A stretch of 64,000 bases of DNA from Acidobacteriaceae bacterium (GTDB taxonomy: Bacteria > Acidobacteriota > Terriglobia > Terriglobales > Acidobacteriaceae), in NCBI GenBank assembly GCA_003156805.1, contig PMHV01000008.1:214-64213 (forward strand), in the 5' to 3' direction. Made by a program: the position numbers and the translations under genes. Shown piece after piece: positions 1 through 9,304 of the stretch. Numbering within the stretch: the stretch's first letter is position 1; each line of letters opens with the position of its first letter. The notes under the pieces are model-generated. The model was not told the DNA's origin and searched no databases. It worked only from the letters and a program-made list of their open reading frames with translations.

Positions 1-461
1 TGCCCGGCACCGCGCAGGAATATGGCGGCATCATCAAGCACGGAGCGAAGCTGCTGTTCGCCTTCGCCGAAGCCACCGTGCCCAAGGTCACTGTGATCAC
101 GCGCAAGGCCTACGGCGGCGCGTATTGCGTGATGGCGTCGAAACACATCCGCACCGATGTGAACTATGCGTGGCCGACGGCTGAGATCGCAGTGATGGGG
201 CCGGAAGGCGCGGTCGATATTGTGTACCGGCGGGATCTCGACAGTGCAGCCAACGCAGAAGCGCGAGAAGACGTGCGCCGGGGCAAGATTGAAGAGTTTC
301 GCGAGCGCTTCGCCAGTCCGTATGTGGCGGCGGAGCGCGGCTATGTGGATGCGGTGATCCAGCCGCGTGAAACCCGCAAGAAGCTGATTCAGGCGCTAGC
401 CATGCTCGAAACCAAGCGCGACAAAAACCCGCCGAAGAAGCACGGGAATATACCGCTGTAA
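1..461 (+). CDS. Acyl-CoA carboxylase carboxyltransferase (beta) subunit, C-terminal part
   Basis: The frame is open from base 3 to the TAA at 461, so the gene begins before the window and about 152 residues are visible. They read as the C-terminal half of a propionyl-CoA/methylmalonyl-CoA carboxyltransferase: [21 protein letters not shown], then [48 protein letters not shown], and a KKHGNIPL end. In this family (crotonase fold) the subunit moves carboxyl from carboxybiotin to propionyl- or acetyl-CoA in the cytoplasm. Which acyl-CoA is used cannot be told from this fragment. The biotin-carrying partner is not in the window. Confidence 0.9.
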   Translation, partial: PGTAQEYGGIIKHGAKLLFAFAEATVPKVTVITRKAYGGAYCVMASKHIRTDVNYAWPTAEIAVMGPEGAVDIVYRRDLDSAANAEAREDVRRGKIEEFRERFASPYVAAERGYVDAVIQPRETRKKLIQALAMLETKRDKNPPKKHGNIPL

Positions 462-878
462 AGAACGGCATGTCCGACCCGTCGGGGTGGCCAGTCGGGC
501 CATGCCGGTGTCGTCCTTCTTGACCGTGGTCACCCGTTTGCCGGCCAGCCGGGTTACCGCCCCTTAAGTAACGCTTAATGGCTTTTCTCGTCGTTGACAG
601 GGGGAACCCAGTTTGTTACCGTTAACCAGTTCTTAACAATAGCCTTTGGCCGAGCTAAGTTCTGCATGCAGCACGCATTGCGGACCCAATGGCTTTTGGA
701 GTGCTCGGGTTGTAGTTCCGGGAGGCGGGCGCACTTAAGGTTTCCATTCCCAACATGGGAGCGTAGCCCGAAATCAGGCTCCGAACAGGCTTTCTGTACT
801 CTTAGAACTTTGCCTGGAGTTCCGGCCCTGATGATTCAAGCTGGTTTTAAGTAGGTCTGGTTCAAAGCAGTAAGGGGA
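462..878. other. Intergenic region, 417 bases, no gene seen
   Basis: No convincing coding region. An 86-codon open frame inside it has no recognisable content and no ribosome binding site. A TTGACA hexamer lies at 594-599, but no good -10 box follows at the right distance. The region presumably holds the promoter for the M23 peptidase gene, which I cannot place. Confidence 0.4.
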
Positions 879-1796
879 GTGCATTTGCAGAAGCGCTTTT
901 ACATCCTTTTTGTGGCTCGCGGGGACGACGGACAGTTACGGAAAATCTCCATCCCCTTGCATTATCTGTACGTTTTTGTGATCGGCGCCGCTATCGGGTT
1001 CCTCAGCCTGACTGGGATCGCATCTTCTTATGCCCGCATGCTGCTCAAGGTTTCCCGCTACAACGAGCTGCGCACGGAAAAACAGCAGCTCAAAGACCGC
1101 TATTCGCAGCTGGAAGAAGTCGCCAAGGAGCGGGACGTGCAGGTGGCGTCGCTGGGCTCGATTGCCAGCGAGGTTTCGGCGCTCTATGGATTGAAATCGC
1201 AGCCCACGCTGGTCACTGCTTCGCAGGAGCAGATTCAGAACTCTGACGTTACCTCGTCGCTGGACCAGCTGAGCGCGTTGCGTACTTCGGCCCTTACGGG
1301 CGCCGCTACGGTTGGCATCAGTCTTGGCCTGGTTCGAAATGCCACCACCGCTGACTGGTTCCGCGCCAACTCTGCGCCGAATCTGTGGCCGGTAGAAGGC
1401 CAGGTGACGGGCAGCTTCGGCGAGCGCATCGACCCGTTCAACGGCGAGGGCGCATTCCACAGCGGAGTGGATATTTCCAGCAACTACGGCCATCCCATTA
1501 TCGCGCCCGCCGACGGCGTCATAACCTTCGCCGACTTCCTGGGCGGATACGGCAAAGCCATTATGCTCGACCATGGCCACGGCATTTCGACTCGCTATGG
1601 CCACCTTTCCGGCTTCGCCGCCACCGTGGGCCAGCATGTTCATCGCGGCGACACAATCGGCTACGTGGGCCTGAGCGGACGCTCCACCGGTCCGCATCTT
1701 CACTACGAAGTTCGCATCAACGATACTCCGGTCAATCCCTACAAATACCTACGCATCACGGTTGCCCACTCCGGTGGGTTTACTCCCGGAAGCTGA
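879..1796 (+). CDS. Membrane-anchored M23 family metallopeptidase (LytM/Gly-Gly endopeptidase type)
   Basis: 305 residues from the GTG at 879. A purine stretch (AAGGGGA, 872-878) touches that GTG, so the TTG at 885, giving the N-terminus LQKRFYILFVAR, may be the real start. Layout: a short basic cytoplasmic N-terminus, one membrane segment at about residues 30-50, a coiled-coil-like stretch at about 60-95, a linker, and a C-terminal M23 domain at about 185-290. Zinc ligands are visible in HSGVDIS, GHGISTRYGHLS and HLHYEV. Members of this family cleave peptide cross-links in peptidoglycan or regulate amidases, in the periplasm. The neighbouring genes give no further clue. Confidence 0.9.
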   Translation: MHLQKRFYILFVARGDDGQLRKISIPLHYLYVFVIGAAIGFLSLTGIASSYARMLLKVSRYNELRTEKQQLKDRYSQLEEVAKERDVQVASLGSIASEVSALYGLKSQPTLVTASQEQIQNSDVTSSLDQLSALRTSALTGAATVGISLGLVRNATTADWFRANSAPNLWPVEGQVTGSFGERIDPFNGEGAFHSGVDISSNYGHPIIAPADGVITFADFLGGYGKAIMLDHGHGISTRYGHLSGFAATVGQHVHRGDTIGYVGLSGRSTGPHLHYEVRINDTPVNPYKYLRITVAHSGGFTPGS

Positions 1797-1948
1797 ATCA
1801 CTCCACGGTTTTCAGCCAGGTCAGAGAAGCCTGCGCCTGAGCCCCTGGCGGGTCGCAACACCGAACGAGGGGGAGGGATTTCTGGTCCTCACACACAACC
1901 TTGCAACCGTACGCCAGTTCACCTTGTCTTAAGGATTGAGGTGACAAA

Positions 1949-2323
1949 ATGAGCTACACAGTCGGTGATGGTACGGTGGTCCTGGCGTTGGCGGCGGGCT
2001 TTGTTGGTTATGTCCACGTGAAGCATCAAAGCCGCAGGAAGCGGCTCGAAATTATTCATCAGGAAAGGCTCGTGGCGATGGAAAAGGGCATACCGTTGCC
2101 CGAATTTCCGCTAGAGCCAGCGCGGGATCCACGTCCCGATCCGAACAACGTGATGCCGATCCTGGGCACCGTCCTGTTCAGCCTTTCCGTGGGAACCATG
2201 ATTGTGTTCTACCTGACTCTTAAGGCAGCGGAACATGGATTTTGGGTATTACCCCTGCCGTTCGCCTTTTTGGGTGTGGGGCTGCTAACCTTCCACTTTT
2301 TGAAACGCGATGCCGGCCGTTGA
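1949..2323 (+). CDS. Small membrane protein upstream of an ECF sigma factor (DUF6249-like)
   Basis: 124 residues. An N-terminal hydrophobic segment (about 7-24) is followed by a basic stretch (KHQSRRKRLEIIHQERL) with EKGIPLPEF, then two further membrane segments (about 70-90 and 98-115). This layout, with a heptad-like ERLVAMEKGIP motif, is that of the DUF6249-type proteins that often precede sigma factor genes. Its 3' end overlaps the sigma factor gene by 14 bases, so the two are probably co-transcribed and translationally coupled. It may act in sensing or anti-sigma function at the membrane, but nothing in the sequence shows a biochemical role. Confidence 0.75.
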   Translation: MSYTVGDGTVVLALAAGFVGYVHVKHQSRRKRLEIIHQERLVAMEKGIPLPEFPLEPARDPRPDPNNVMPILGTVLFSLSVGTMIVFYLTLKAAEHGFWVLPLPFAFLGVGLLTFHFLKRDAGR

Positions 2324-2888
2324 AGTTGTGGAGAGCGATTCCCAACTCGTGGCCCGCGCGCAAGATGGCGATCAGGACGCCTTTGCGGAGCTATTTCGCC
2401 GCCATAGCGACCGGGTATTTCATCTTGCTCTTTCGATTCTGGGGCGGGAATTTGCAGCTGAGGCGGAAGACGTGACGCAGGAGGTGTTTCTGAAAGTTCA
2501 TCACGCGCTGGCATCATTTCGGGGCGAAGCAGAATTGGGCTCCTGGATTTACCGCATCACGTTCAACCAGGCGGTGAACTTGAAGGCACGGGCTCGTTAC
2601 CGCAGGCCACACTTGGATGACACGGTGCTTTCTCATGCAGTGAGCGCGGAACCCGGCCCGCACTCGCTGCTGGAAACGGAACAGCTCGATCAATCCCTTT
2701 CGGAATGCATTCACACTCTACCCGAGGTCTACCAATCAGCTCTAGGACTGTACTATTGGATGGGGGCAAGTGTGGCTGAAGTGGCGGCCCTGCTTGACGT
2801 TCCGGAGAATACAGCCAAGTCATATCTTCACCGTGCGCGCCAGCTTCTCGATGGCATGCTGAAAGAGAGAGGATATTCGCATGTCTGA
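2310..2888 (+). CDS. RNA polymerase sigma factor, ECF (sigma-70 family)
   Basis: 192 residues, the usual ECF length. Region 2 (about 10-80) shows the DAFAELFRRHSDRVF and AEDVTQEVFLKVHHAL motifs. Region 4 (about 120-180) shows LPEVYQSALGLYYWMG, the helix-turn-helix VAEVAALLDVPENTAKSYL and a basic HRARQLL tail. It directs RNA polymerase to a specific promoter set, usually under control of a membrane-bound anti-sigma factor. The start overlaps the upstream membrane protein by 14 bases and the stop overlaps the next gene by 8, so this is a three-gene operon. The target regulon is not visible. Confidence 0.93.
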   Translation: MPAVEVVESDSQLVARAQDGDQDAFAELFRRHSDRVFHLALSILGREFAAEAEDVTQEVFLKVHHALASFRGEAELGSWIYRITFNQAVNLKARARYRRPHLDDTVLSHAVSAEPGPHSLLETEQLDQSLSECIHTLPEVYQSALGLYYWMGASVAEVAALLDVPENTAKSYLHRARQLLDGMLKERGYSHV

Positions 2889-3204
2889 TTCTGATATCGA
2901 TCCGCGCCAGGCCGAAATGGATAGCTTGCTAAGGCGATCCATGGCCGCGCCCGTTCCGCGCCTATCGCCGGATTTCCACCAAGTCTTGTCGCGCGAGTTG
3001 CGCCGAAGGTCCCAGCTTCCCAACCCATTCGGCCGGATTTTGCTCGCCGGCTACGGCGGGGTGTCGGCTGTGGTCTCCATTGTTGTAATGCGCGGCCAAG
3101 GGCTCGGCTGGGAGGCGATCGCGGTGATGACGCTTGGTTCCCTAGCCACGCTTGAACTGGCACGCCGGCTGCGACGCAGGCAATCGGGAATCGCAGCCAA
3201 GTAG
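2881..3204 (+). CDS. Putative short anti-sigma-like membrane protein
   Basis: 107 residues, starting inside the sigma factor stop region (8-base overlap). It has a hydrophilic N-terminus with LLRRSMAAPVPRLSPDFHQVL, a motif often seen at the start of proteins next to ECF sigma genes. Two hydrophobic stretches follow (about 54-70 and 77-93), then a basic C-terminus. No zinc-binding anti-sigma HxxxCxxC motif is present, so a ZAS-type anti-sigma role is not supported. Its position suggests it modulates the sigma factor; this is inference. Confidence 0.6.
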   Translation: MSDSDIDPRQAEMDSLLRRSMAAPVPRLSPDFHQVLSRELRRRSQLPNPFGRILLAGYGGVSAVVSIVVMRGQGLGWEAIAVMTLGSLATLELARRLRRRQSGIAAK

Positions 3205-3248
3205 GCCGCGTCGCGGCTCGGCGAGCGCTCGCCCCGTTACAACGCGAC

Positions 3249-3279
3249 GGGGACCACCCCTTGAAGCAGAATGGTCCCC
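3249..3279. terminator. Possible hairpin between convergent genes
   Basis: GGGGACCA (3249-3256) and TGGTCCCC (3272-3279) form a perfect 8-base-pair stem with a 15-base loop, between the ends of the convergent sigma operon and MHS transporter gene. There is no T-run on either side, so this is at best a weak or Rho-assisted terminator. Confidence 0.35.
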
Positions 3280-3327
3280 TAACGCTCAAAGAAGCCGGCA
3301 GGTGCCAAGTCTCAGGCCCTTTTTAGA

Positions 3328-4809
3328 CTAATCCGCCGCCGAGGCGCGCCCTCCGGCTTCATCCCAAATGCGCACACCGCGCGTCTCCTTCAGCAACAGA
3401 CTCCCCACAATAAAGGTCATGCCGGCCACGATCATCGGGTAATAAAGCCCCGCGTAGATGTTGCCCGTGGCCGCGACCGACCAGAGGCCGATCAAGGGCA
3501 GCAGCCCGCCAAACACGCCGTTCCCTATGTGGTAAGGCAGAGAAAGCGATGTGTAGCGAATCTTCGCCGGGAACGCCTCAATCAGGTAAGCGGCGATCGG
3601 ACCGTACACCAGGCAAACATAAAGAACCTGAATGAAAATCAGCACCACCAACATGGTCAGATTCGGATTCGGGGCTTCCTTGGCTGGCACCAATGCGCCA
3701 GTCGCGTCCGTGGTCATGGCCGTGAGCCCGATCGCGCCAGTTACCTTATTGCGGGCAGACTTGACCGTAACCACATTGTTGCCTGCGGCGCGTTCCATGG
3801 CTTTGTAGATCGGGATGTAAGTAAGGACCGCGAGCAGGCAGCCCGCCATCATGAGCTTCTTCCGTCCAATGCGATCGGAAAGCGCACCCACCACGGTGAA
3901 GAATGGCATCCCGCACAGCAGGGCGATTGCGACCACGATGTTGGCGGTTTTTACGTTCACTTTCAAGACGGTCTGCATATAGAACAGAGCGTAGAACTGC
4001 CCGGTGTACCAGACCACGCCCTGCCCCGCCGTGGCTCCGAAGAGCGAAATCAGGACGTTCTTCAGATTCGGCCACTTGGTGAAAGCATCCTTGAGCGGTT
4101 GCGTGGAGGTCATGCCCGTGCTCTTGAGCTGGGCGAAGATGGGCGACTCCTTCATCTTCAAGCGTATGTAGAGCGAGATCAGCACCAGGATGATGGAAAC
4201 CAGGAAGGGAATGCGCCAGCCGTAAGCGGCGAAATCCTCCTTCGACATTGAGTTCTGTGTAATCAGAATCACGATCAGTGACACGAAAAGACCCAGCGTG
4301 GCCGTAATCTGGATAAAGCTGGTGTAGAAGCCGCGCTTGCTGTCGGGAACATGCTCGCCCACGTAAACCGCAGCGCCGCCATACTCTCCACCCAGCGCCA
4401 GCCCCTGCAGGATGCGGATCAATAGCAGCACGACCGGTGCGAACCAGCCCGCCGTGGCGTACGAAGGCAAAAGGCCGATGACAAACGTCGAAAAACCCAT
4501 AATGGAGAGCGTCACGATAAAGGCATACTTGCGTCCCACCAGGTCGCCGATACGGCCGAAGAAAAGCGCGCCGAACGGTCGCACCAGGAATCCGACCGCG
4601 AACGTCGCCAAATAGGCGAGGTAGGCGAACGTGTCGTTGCCCGGAGGATAAAACTTCAGCGCCAGGATGGCCGTGAGACTGCCGAAAATGTAGAAGTCGT
4701 ACCACTCGATCATGGTGCCGACCGACGACGCCATAATCACGCGCCAGATGCTGTACCCTGGGTTACTAGTTCCCGCCACTTGCGCAGCATTCGCCATCAC
4801 TTCCTCCAT
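3328..4809 (-). CDS. MFS transporter, metabolite:H+ symporter (MHS) family
   Basis: 493 residues with about 12 membrane segments. Family signatures are GTMIEWYDFYIFGSL in the first segment, RPFGALFFGRIGDLVGRK in the loop between segments 2 and 3, and LGGEYGGAAVYVGEH. MHS proteins import organic acids or zwitterions (for example citrate, alpha-ketoglutarate, proline/betaine, shikimate) with protons across the inner membrane. A roughly 60-residue insert rich in Thr, Ala and Val lies between segments 8 and 9 (about 335-395), where shorter loops are usual. The second Met (residue 5) is an alternative start. The gene stands alone, so the substrate is unknown. Confidence 0.88.
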   Translation of the reverse strand: MEEVMANAAQVAGTSNPGYSIWRVIMASSVGTMIEWYDFYIFGSLTAILALKFYPPGNDTFAYLAYLATFAVGFLVRPFGALFFGRIGDLVGRKYAFIVTLSIMGFSTFVIGLLPSYATAGWFAPVVLLLIRILQGLALGGEYGGAAVYVGEHVPDSKRGFYTSFIQITATLGLFVSLIVILITQNSMSKEDFAAYGWRIPFLVSIILVLISLYIRLKMKESPIFAQLKSTGMTSTQPLKDAFTKWPNLKNVLISLFGATAGQGVVWYTGQFYALFYMQTVLKVNVKTANIVVAIALLCGMPFFTVVGALSDRIGRKKLMMAGCLLAVLTYIPIYKAMERAAGNNVVTVKSARNKVTGAIGLTAMTTDATGALVPAKEAPNPNLTMLVVLIFIQVLYVCLVYGPIAAYLIEAFPAKIRYTSLSLPYHIGNGVFGGLLPLIGLWSVAATGNIYAGLYYPMIVAGMTFIVGSLLLKETRGVRIWDEAGGRASAAD

Positions 4810-4959
4810 TTACCTGCAGGATTTTGGTCCTGGACCGCTCATTTGCATCGGTTGTGGTCTCAGGCACTACACGGCGTCGGCAAAAACTCCAGTCCCGGAT
4901 TCAACCGCCAGCCGCGAACAGACCCGGAGCGGTTTACTGCGGCGACCAACCTATCACGG

Positions 4960-5694
4960 TCACTGTCCCTTCTGCAAAGTCGCGCTCACGGTCAATTCCG
5001 ATCCCGGCAACACCGTGAGATCCCGCTTCCACTGGGCGAAGCCCGGCATCGACAAGACCACAACGTGCGTCCCCGTGACCAGTCCGATTGCAGATGGTGT
5101 GCTGCCCACGTATTTGCCGTCAAGCGTGATTTCCGCACCCGAAGGCGTCGAACTGAAATTGCACTTTATCTTCTCCGCCTTCTCCGAAACCACTTCCTGC
5201 GCCGCAGCGTGCGGGGCTGGCGCGGGGGCCAGCGAAGCCGGCGGCGATCCAACTGCAACCGCAGCCGCCGGCGGACTGGCCTTTCTGCCCATGTCTACCA
5301 GCGTGTACAACTGACTTCGCGCCTTTCCTTTGTCGTCAACGTAGTACACGATCACGCCGCGCTTTTCCTTCTTGGCCTCGAAGCTTTCCCCTTTGGGCAG
5401 GGACACGCATCTGGACCACCTTGAGTCAATGGTGCAAGCAACGCGAAACGGAGGCCCGTTGCCTTCCTGCACCTGCAAAGTGTTCGTCACTGCCGTCGTC
5501 TTGCTGTTGTTGCAGTACGCGTCGAAATTGACCTGGTCGCAATTCTTGGGAACGTCGCTGCCGCCAACGCTCACCGATCGAGTTTCAGAGTCCAGAACCT
5601 TGATCTGTATGGCGTTGTTGCGCGAAGTGGCGTTCGCGAACATGGCCACCGACAGAAGACCTGCCCCGAGAAGTGCAAATCTACGCATACTCAT
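4960..5694 (-). CDS. Exported PEGA-domain protein
   Basis: 244 residues from the ATG at 5694, chosen because a good ribosome site (TGGAGGGG, 5702-5709) lies 7 bases upstream and a signal peptide follows at once (RRFALLGAGLLSVAMFANA). The mature N-terminal half holds Cys pairs (KNCDQVNFDAYC, ACTIDSRWSRC). A Pro/Ala-rich linker follows at about 145-170. The C-terminal 65 residues are a PEGA domain (STPSGAEITLDGKYVGSTPS, then GTHVVVLSMPGFAQW). PEGA domains are small extracytoplasmic beta-sandwich modules of surface or lipoproteins. No function can be assigned to the N-terminal half. Confidence 0.8.
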   Translation of the reverse strand: MSMRRFALLGAGLLSVAMFANATSRNNAIQIKVLDSETRSVSVGGSDVPKNCDQVNFDAYCNNSKTTAVTNTLQVQEGNGPPFRVACTIDSRWSRCVSLPKGESFEAKKEKRGVIVYYVDDKGKARSQLYTLVDMGRKASPPAAAVAVGSPPASLAPAPAPHAAAQEVVSEKAEKIKCNFSSTPSGAEITLDGKYVGSTPSAIGLVTGTHVVVLSMPGFAQWKRDLTVLPGSELTVSATLQKGQ

Positions 5695-5949
5695 GCAACC
5701 AACCCCTCCAAACATTTTCCGGATGCAACCGTTGCGCCCGGGCTTTCCGAGACGGCTTCGGAAGCCGGTCTCGCCGAGTCGGTACACTGTGATCCCTTGG
5801 CGCGCGCCGCACAATTAGGTTCCTTCGCTAGAGGAAGCTTGGGAGGACAGGCTCAACTGCGGGCCTTCGCCCGAGTGGAGCCCGTCCCCCTTGCTTCGGT
5901 ATCCAGTGCTGTCAATCGCCACCAGCCATCTCGATCATCCCGGAACGGG

Positions 5950-8085
5950 CTAGAACGTGAAAATCGGCCCGAATTCCGTGCGGTGATCTTGCCATTCGTT
6001 ACTAGGGCTCCCCGCGATCGTATAGTCAACGCCAGGTTTGAGACGGGTAGCGTAGATCGACTGCTCAAAGCCGAAGGTGACATACGGGTTCAATTTGTAG
6101 TACAGGGTGCCCACAGCCATCTTGCCCATCAAGAGCGGCAAAACGCCTTCAGCGTTGACGTTGAACAGGTCCTTATGCACGACCTGGTCCTTCCCCAGGT
6201 CGAAATACAGTTGCCAGCCTGCGTTGTGGCCCTTCGGATTTGCGTTAAACCAGCGCGAGAGCGGCAATCCGAGATTGACGAATCCGCCAAACGCACGGGT
6301 CGGCCGTTCCGGAGCAACCGCGACATCGGCTGTGGGGCAGGTTCCCGCCGGGGTTACCGCGACAGTGCAAGCCAGTTGGGGGGTGCCGGAAGCTGCAACC
6401 ACGCCGTCGACGGGGGTAAACGTGACTGGGTTACTCAACCCTCCCACGTCGGTGAAGAACGTGTTGACTTGACCGCCAAAGAAGAAGCGCAGGTCGCCCC
6501 CAAAATAAGCGCTGGCCACCAGCGTGAACCAGCGAGTGGGCAATTGCACGCCAAGTTGGTTGCCGTACATTTTGCTGGAAACGTTAAAGCCGTTGGGGAA
6601 GGCATCCTGATAGGAGCAGATCAGCGGGTTCGCGGCGCAATATGCCGTTGTAGTGGTATAGGCCGAGTTGGTGACGATCTCCTCGTCCCTGGACCGGAAC
6701 CCGCTCCAGAAGATCTGAGCCGGCGCCACCGCAGAGGCTTTGTCGAGCTGGAACTGCAAGGCCAACCTGCCTTCGAACTCGGGACGGCCGGAATCGGCGC
6801 CCTCGCGCTCGCCCTGTCCAATCTGGCCCTCGAAGCCAGACAAGGTCCCAGCGAGCTTTTCGATCTGCCCGGTGCTCGGCATCATGAGCGCAAAGGTGGG
6901 TGCAATCTTGAAATTGCGCGAAGAGCTGCCCAGCTTCTGCACCAACCCGAACTGGAATTGCGGAGAACGCTCGTAGATATCGCCGTACCAGTAGCCCAGG
7001 GCCGTGGTTTCCAGAATACTGGGCAGCGCGGTGGATCCGAATAGCGTCCAGTCCTGTCCGCCCTCGAAGTAAAGGTCCGTCTTGTCGTTGGCGGCATAGT
7101 CCAGCCGCGCAAAGGCCAGACGAATTTGAAATGCGCTGCTGCGAATGGACGAAACGTCGCGATTGTCCACTTCGCTGAAGTTGCCTTCGTAGTCGCCCTC
7201 GATCTTGCCGGTCAACACGATTTTGCTCGACATGTCCGGCCATTCGATGTTCGCGCCGATGCGGGTGGAGCGCGCCTTCAAATGAAATTCGGGGTCCTCC
7301 GTGGGGCCGGTGTTTAAAATCGAGGTTGACGACAGAAACAAGCCGGGGAACGGCATGTCGTCGCCGTTCGGACTACTGCTGTCGTAAACCGCTGTTGCCT
7401 TAATGAAGCCATAAGGCGTCATCTTGACCGGGCCCATCTTAAAGGCGGCATTCAGACCGTCTTTTTTGGGCGGGTCGACCGGCAACACCCGCAAGGGGAC
7501 AACCGCCGCAACCACCGAAGGCGGGGCGGGCGTCACTGCCACTTGCGGTCCGGGACCTGGTTGCTGCAGCCCAGACCCGGCTTGCGATGACGACTCGGGT
7601 TCCGAGTTTGAAAGCGACGTCGAGGTGGTTACAGGAATCGCAGCCGGAGCTGTTGCTGCAACCGCAACCGGAACTGCAACCGGAATCGCAGCCGGCGCCG
7701 CCGCGGGGACGGAGGGTTGCGCTGCTGCCGGGCTCGCGGCAGCGCTCAAATCCGCAGCGCTCAACACACCCTTGCGGCTGAGCGCCTCCACCAGGAGTTG
7801 AAACTCGGCGTCAGGAGAAGCATTCCGAATGGCGTTAGCCTCCGCCGGCGCGAGTACTCCTTTCATCACCAGCACGCCCAGCAGGGCGGTAACATTTGCG
7901 TTTCCGAGAGCCGGAGTTGGGCTCGGATTTGCCGGTGCGCCAGCCGCTTCGGCGGCCTTCGCTGTATTGGCGGCATTGGCAGAGGGGCTGTTTTTCGCAT
8001 CCGCGGCATCATTTGTTCCAGCAAAAACCGGTGCGACCGCTACGGCTGCTAGTAGTGAAGTGCAAAGCCATCTCTTCAGCTTCAT
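5950..8085 (-). CDS. Large outer-membrane porin-like beta-barrel protein
   Basis: 711 residues. A signal peptide (RWLCTSLLAAVAVAPVFAG) is followed by about 200 residues rich in Ala, Pro and Val, including LLGVLVMKGVLAPAEANAI and LSRKGVLSAADL, two short related helical motifs. From about residue 225 the sequence becomes beta-barrel-like, opening with MGPVKMTPYGFIKATAVYDS and showing alternating aromatic strands. It ends in Phe (FGPIFTF), as expected of a Bam-assembled barrel. It resembles DcaP/porin-O-type channels. The gene is divergent from cysE across a 356-base gap. The cargo is unknown. Confidence 0.8.
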   Translation of the reverse strand: MKLKRWLCTSLLAAVAVAPVFAGTNDAADAKNSPSANAANTAKAAEAAGAPANPSPTPALGNANVTALLGVLVMKGVLAPAEANAIRNASPDAEFQLLVEALSRKGVLSAADLSAAASPAAAQPSVPAAAPAAIPVAVPVAVAATAPAAIPVTTSTSLSNSEPESSSQAGSGLQQPGPGPQVAVTPAPPSVVAAVVPLRVLPVDPPKKDGLNAAFKMGPVKMTPYGFIKATAVYDSSSPNGDDMPFPGLFLSSTSILNTGPTEDPEFHLKARSTRIGANIEWPDMSSKIVLTGKIEGDYEGNFSEVDNRDVSSIRSSAFQIRLAFARLDYAANDKTDLYFEGGQDWTLFGSTALPSILETTALGYWYGDIYERSPQFQFGLVQKLGSSSRNFKIAPTFALMMPSTGQIEKLAGTLSGFEGQIGQGEREGADSGRPEFEGRLALQFQLDKASAVAPAQIFWSGFRSRDEEIVTNSAYTTTTAYCAANPLICSYQDAFPNGFNVSSKMYGNQLGVQLPTRWFTLVASAYFGGDLRFFFGGQVNTFFTDVGGLSNPVTFTPVDGVVAASGTPQLACTVAVTPAGTCPTADVAVAPERPTRAFGGFVNLGLPLSRWFNANPKGHNAGWQLYFDLGKDQVVHKDLFNVNAEGVLPLLMGKMAVGTLYYKLNPYVTFGFEQSIYATRLKPGVDYTIAGSPSNEWQDHRTEFGPIFTF

Positions 8086-8441
8086 AAACTATGTAGTTCT
8101 CCGTAAACCGGGAGCCTTTCTTTGAAATAGGCAAGCGCGACAACTTCTTGCCGAGGGGGCATGGGTTGTAACTCGTTCCGAATCGTTGATTGCCATTTGG
8201 GATTAGGCAACTTCCGGGTTAACCTTCCGAAATTGAGGTCGGTCAGCCCTAAGGGTGGGATGTCTATCACAGGATTTCGCTAAGTGTCAATAACTAATTG
8301 TCATTCGTGGACAAAGAGAATTGCTTAAAGGTGTAATGATGAGAGGTTCCGGGAACCACATGGCTTCCTTGTGAATGCCGACGCGCGCCATGCTAGCCTG
8401 TGGTTGCGGATGGTCGAGCGTCCGTGAGGAGCGTCCATGAA
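8086..8441. other. Divergent intergenic region between porin-like gene and cysE
   Basis: 356 bases that must hold the promoters of both divergent genes. Parts are more AT-rich than the surroundings (about 8275-8345). I found no -35/-10 pair good enough to name and no riboswitch-like conserved element. Confidence 0.4.
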
Positions 8442-9176
8442 ATGATCAGTTTCTTCAAATCCGTGCATGAAGATATTACTGCCGTCGTGGAGTCTGACCC
8501 GGCGGCTCCGTCCTACGTTCAGATTCTTCTCCTGTACTCCGGACTGCATGCGGTGTGGACGCATCACCTGACCCACTGGCTTTGGATGCGCAACGCGCGC
8601 TTCTTCGCCCGTTTCCTCTCCCAAGTATCGCGTTTCCTGACCGGAATCGAGATTCACCCCGGCGCGGAAATCGGCCGGCGCCTGTTCATTGACCACGGTA
8701 CGGGTGTGGTGATTGGCGAAACCACCATCATTGGCAATGACGTCACCCTGTATCAGGGAGTCACGTTGGGGGGCACGGGCAAGGAAAGAGGCAAGCGCCA
8801 TCCCACGATCGGCAACAACGTTTCGATCGGCTCGGGGGCGCGAGTGCTCGGCAACATCACCGTCGGCGACAATTGCCGCGTGGGCGCGGGCTCGGTCGTG
8901 CTGCGCAATGTTCCCGCCAATTCCACCATCGTCGGCGTGCCCGGCCACATCGTGCTGCGCGAGGGCAAGCGCGTTGTCATCACCGATCCCAAAGACATCA
9001 GCGATCCTCTGTCAGACGTAATTATCAGGCTGGCCACCGAAGTACGCGACCTGCGCGAGCAATTTCAGAAACACACGCACGAGGCGCTGGGCGCGGAACC
9101 CAATGTCTCGATCGATGCAGAAGCCCCGGCGAGAATTTCCCCGGCGGACTTATTCGTGGAAGATTTTCAGATCTGA
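8442..9176 (+). CDS. cysE: Serine O-acetyltransferase
   Basis: 244 residues from the ATG at 8442, which has AGGAG 10 bases upstream (8427-8431). It transfers acetyl from acetyl-CoA to L-serine, the first step of cysteine synthesis, in the cytoplasm. An N-terminal helical part (about 1-65) is followed by left-handed beta-helix hexapeptide repeats: [74 protein letters not shown], then [15 protein letters not shown]. The [11 protein letters not shown] and GVTLGGTGK motifs are diagnostic. The roughly 60-residue C-terminal extension is hydrophilic and differs from the short Ile-ending tail of enterobacterial CysE, so binding to cysteine synthase is less certain; the protein does, however, end in Ile. 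Confidence 0.93.
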   Translation: MISFFKSVHEDITAVVESDPAAPSYVQILLLYSGLHAVWTHHLTHWLWMRNARFFARFLSQVSRFLTGIEIHPGAEIGRRLFIDHGTGVVIGETTIIGNDVTLYQGVTLGGTGKERGKRHPTIGNNVSIGSGARVLGNITVGDNCRVGAGSVVLRNVPANSTIVGVPGHIVLREGKRVVITDPKDISDPLSDVIIRLATEVRDLREQFQKHTHEALGAEPNVSIDAEAPARISPADLFVEDFQI

Positions 9177-9260
9177 ACTGCAAGGCGCTCGCGGCCGCCG
9201 CGCAATGGCCGGTCTCTTACGACTTCTGCACCCAAGGCTTGCGGGGACTATCGATCTCTT

Positions 9261-9304
9261 ACTGGCAACTGGCAACTGACGACTGACGACTGGCAACTGG
9301 CTAC
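9261..9304. repeat. Short degenerate tandem repeat (GGCAACTG/GACGACTG units)
   Basis: Imperfect 7-10 base units built on ACTGGCA, ACTGACG and ACTGGCT run between cysE and the following gene. Similar but not identical micro-repeats occur in several other intergenic gaps of this window. Confidence 0.7.

Noticed and set aside
594-854. Open frame of 86 codons before the M23 gene
   Set aside because: No ribosome site, no recognisable motif and odd composition; treated as non-coding.
5797-7044. 415-codon antisense frame over the porin-like gene
   Set aside because: Shadow of a GC-rich gene on the other strand, with no motif or ribosome site.
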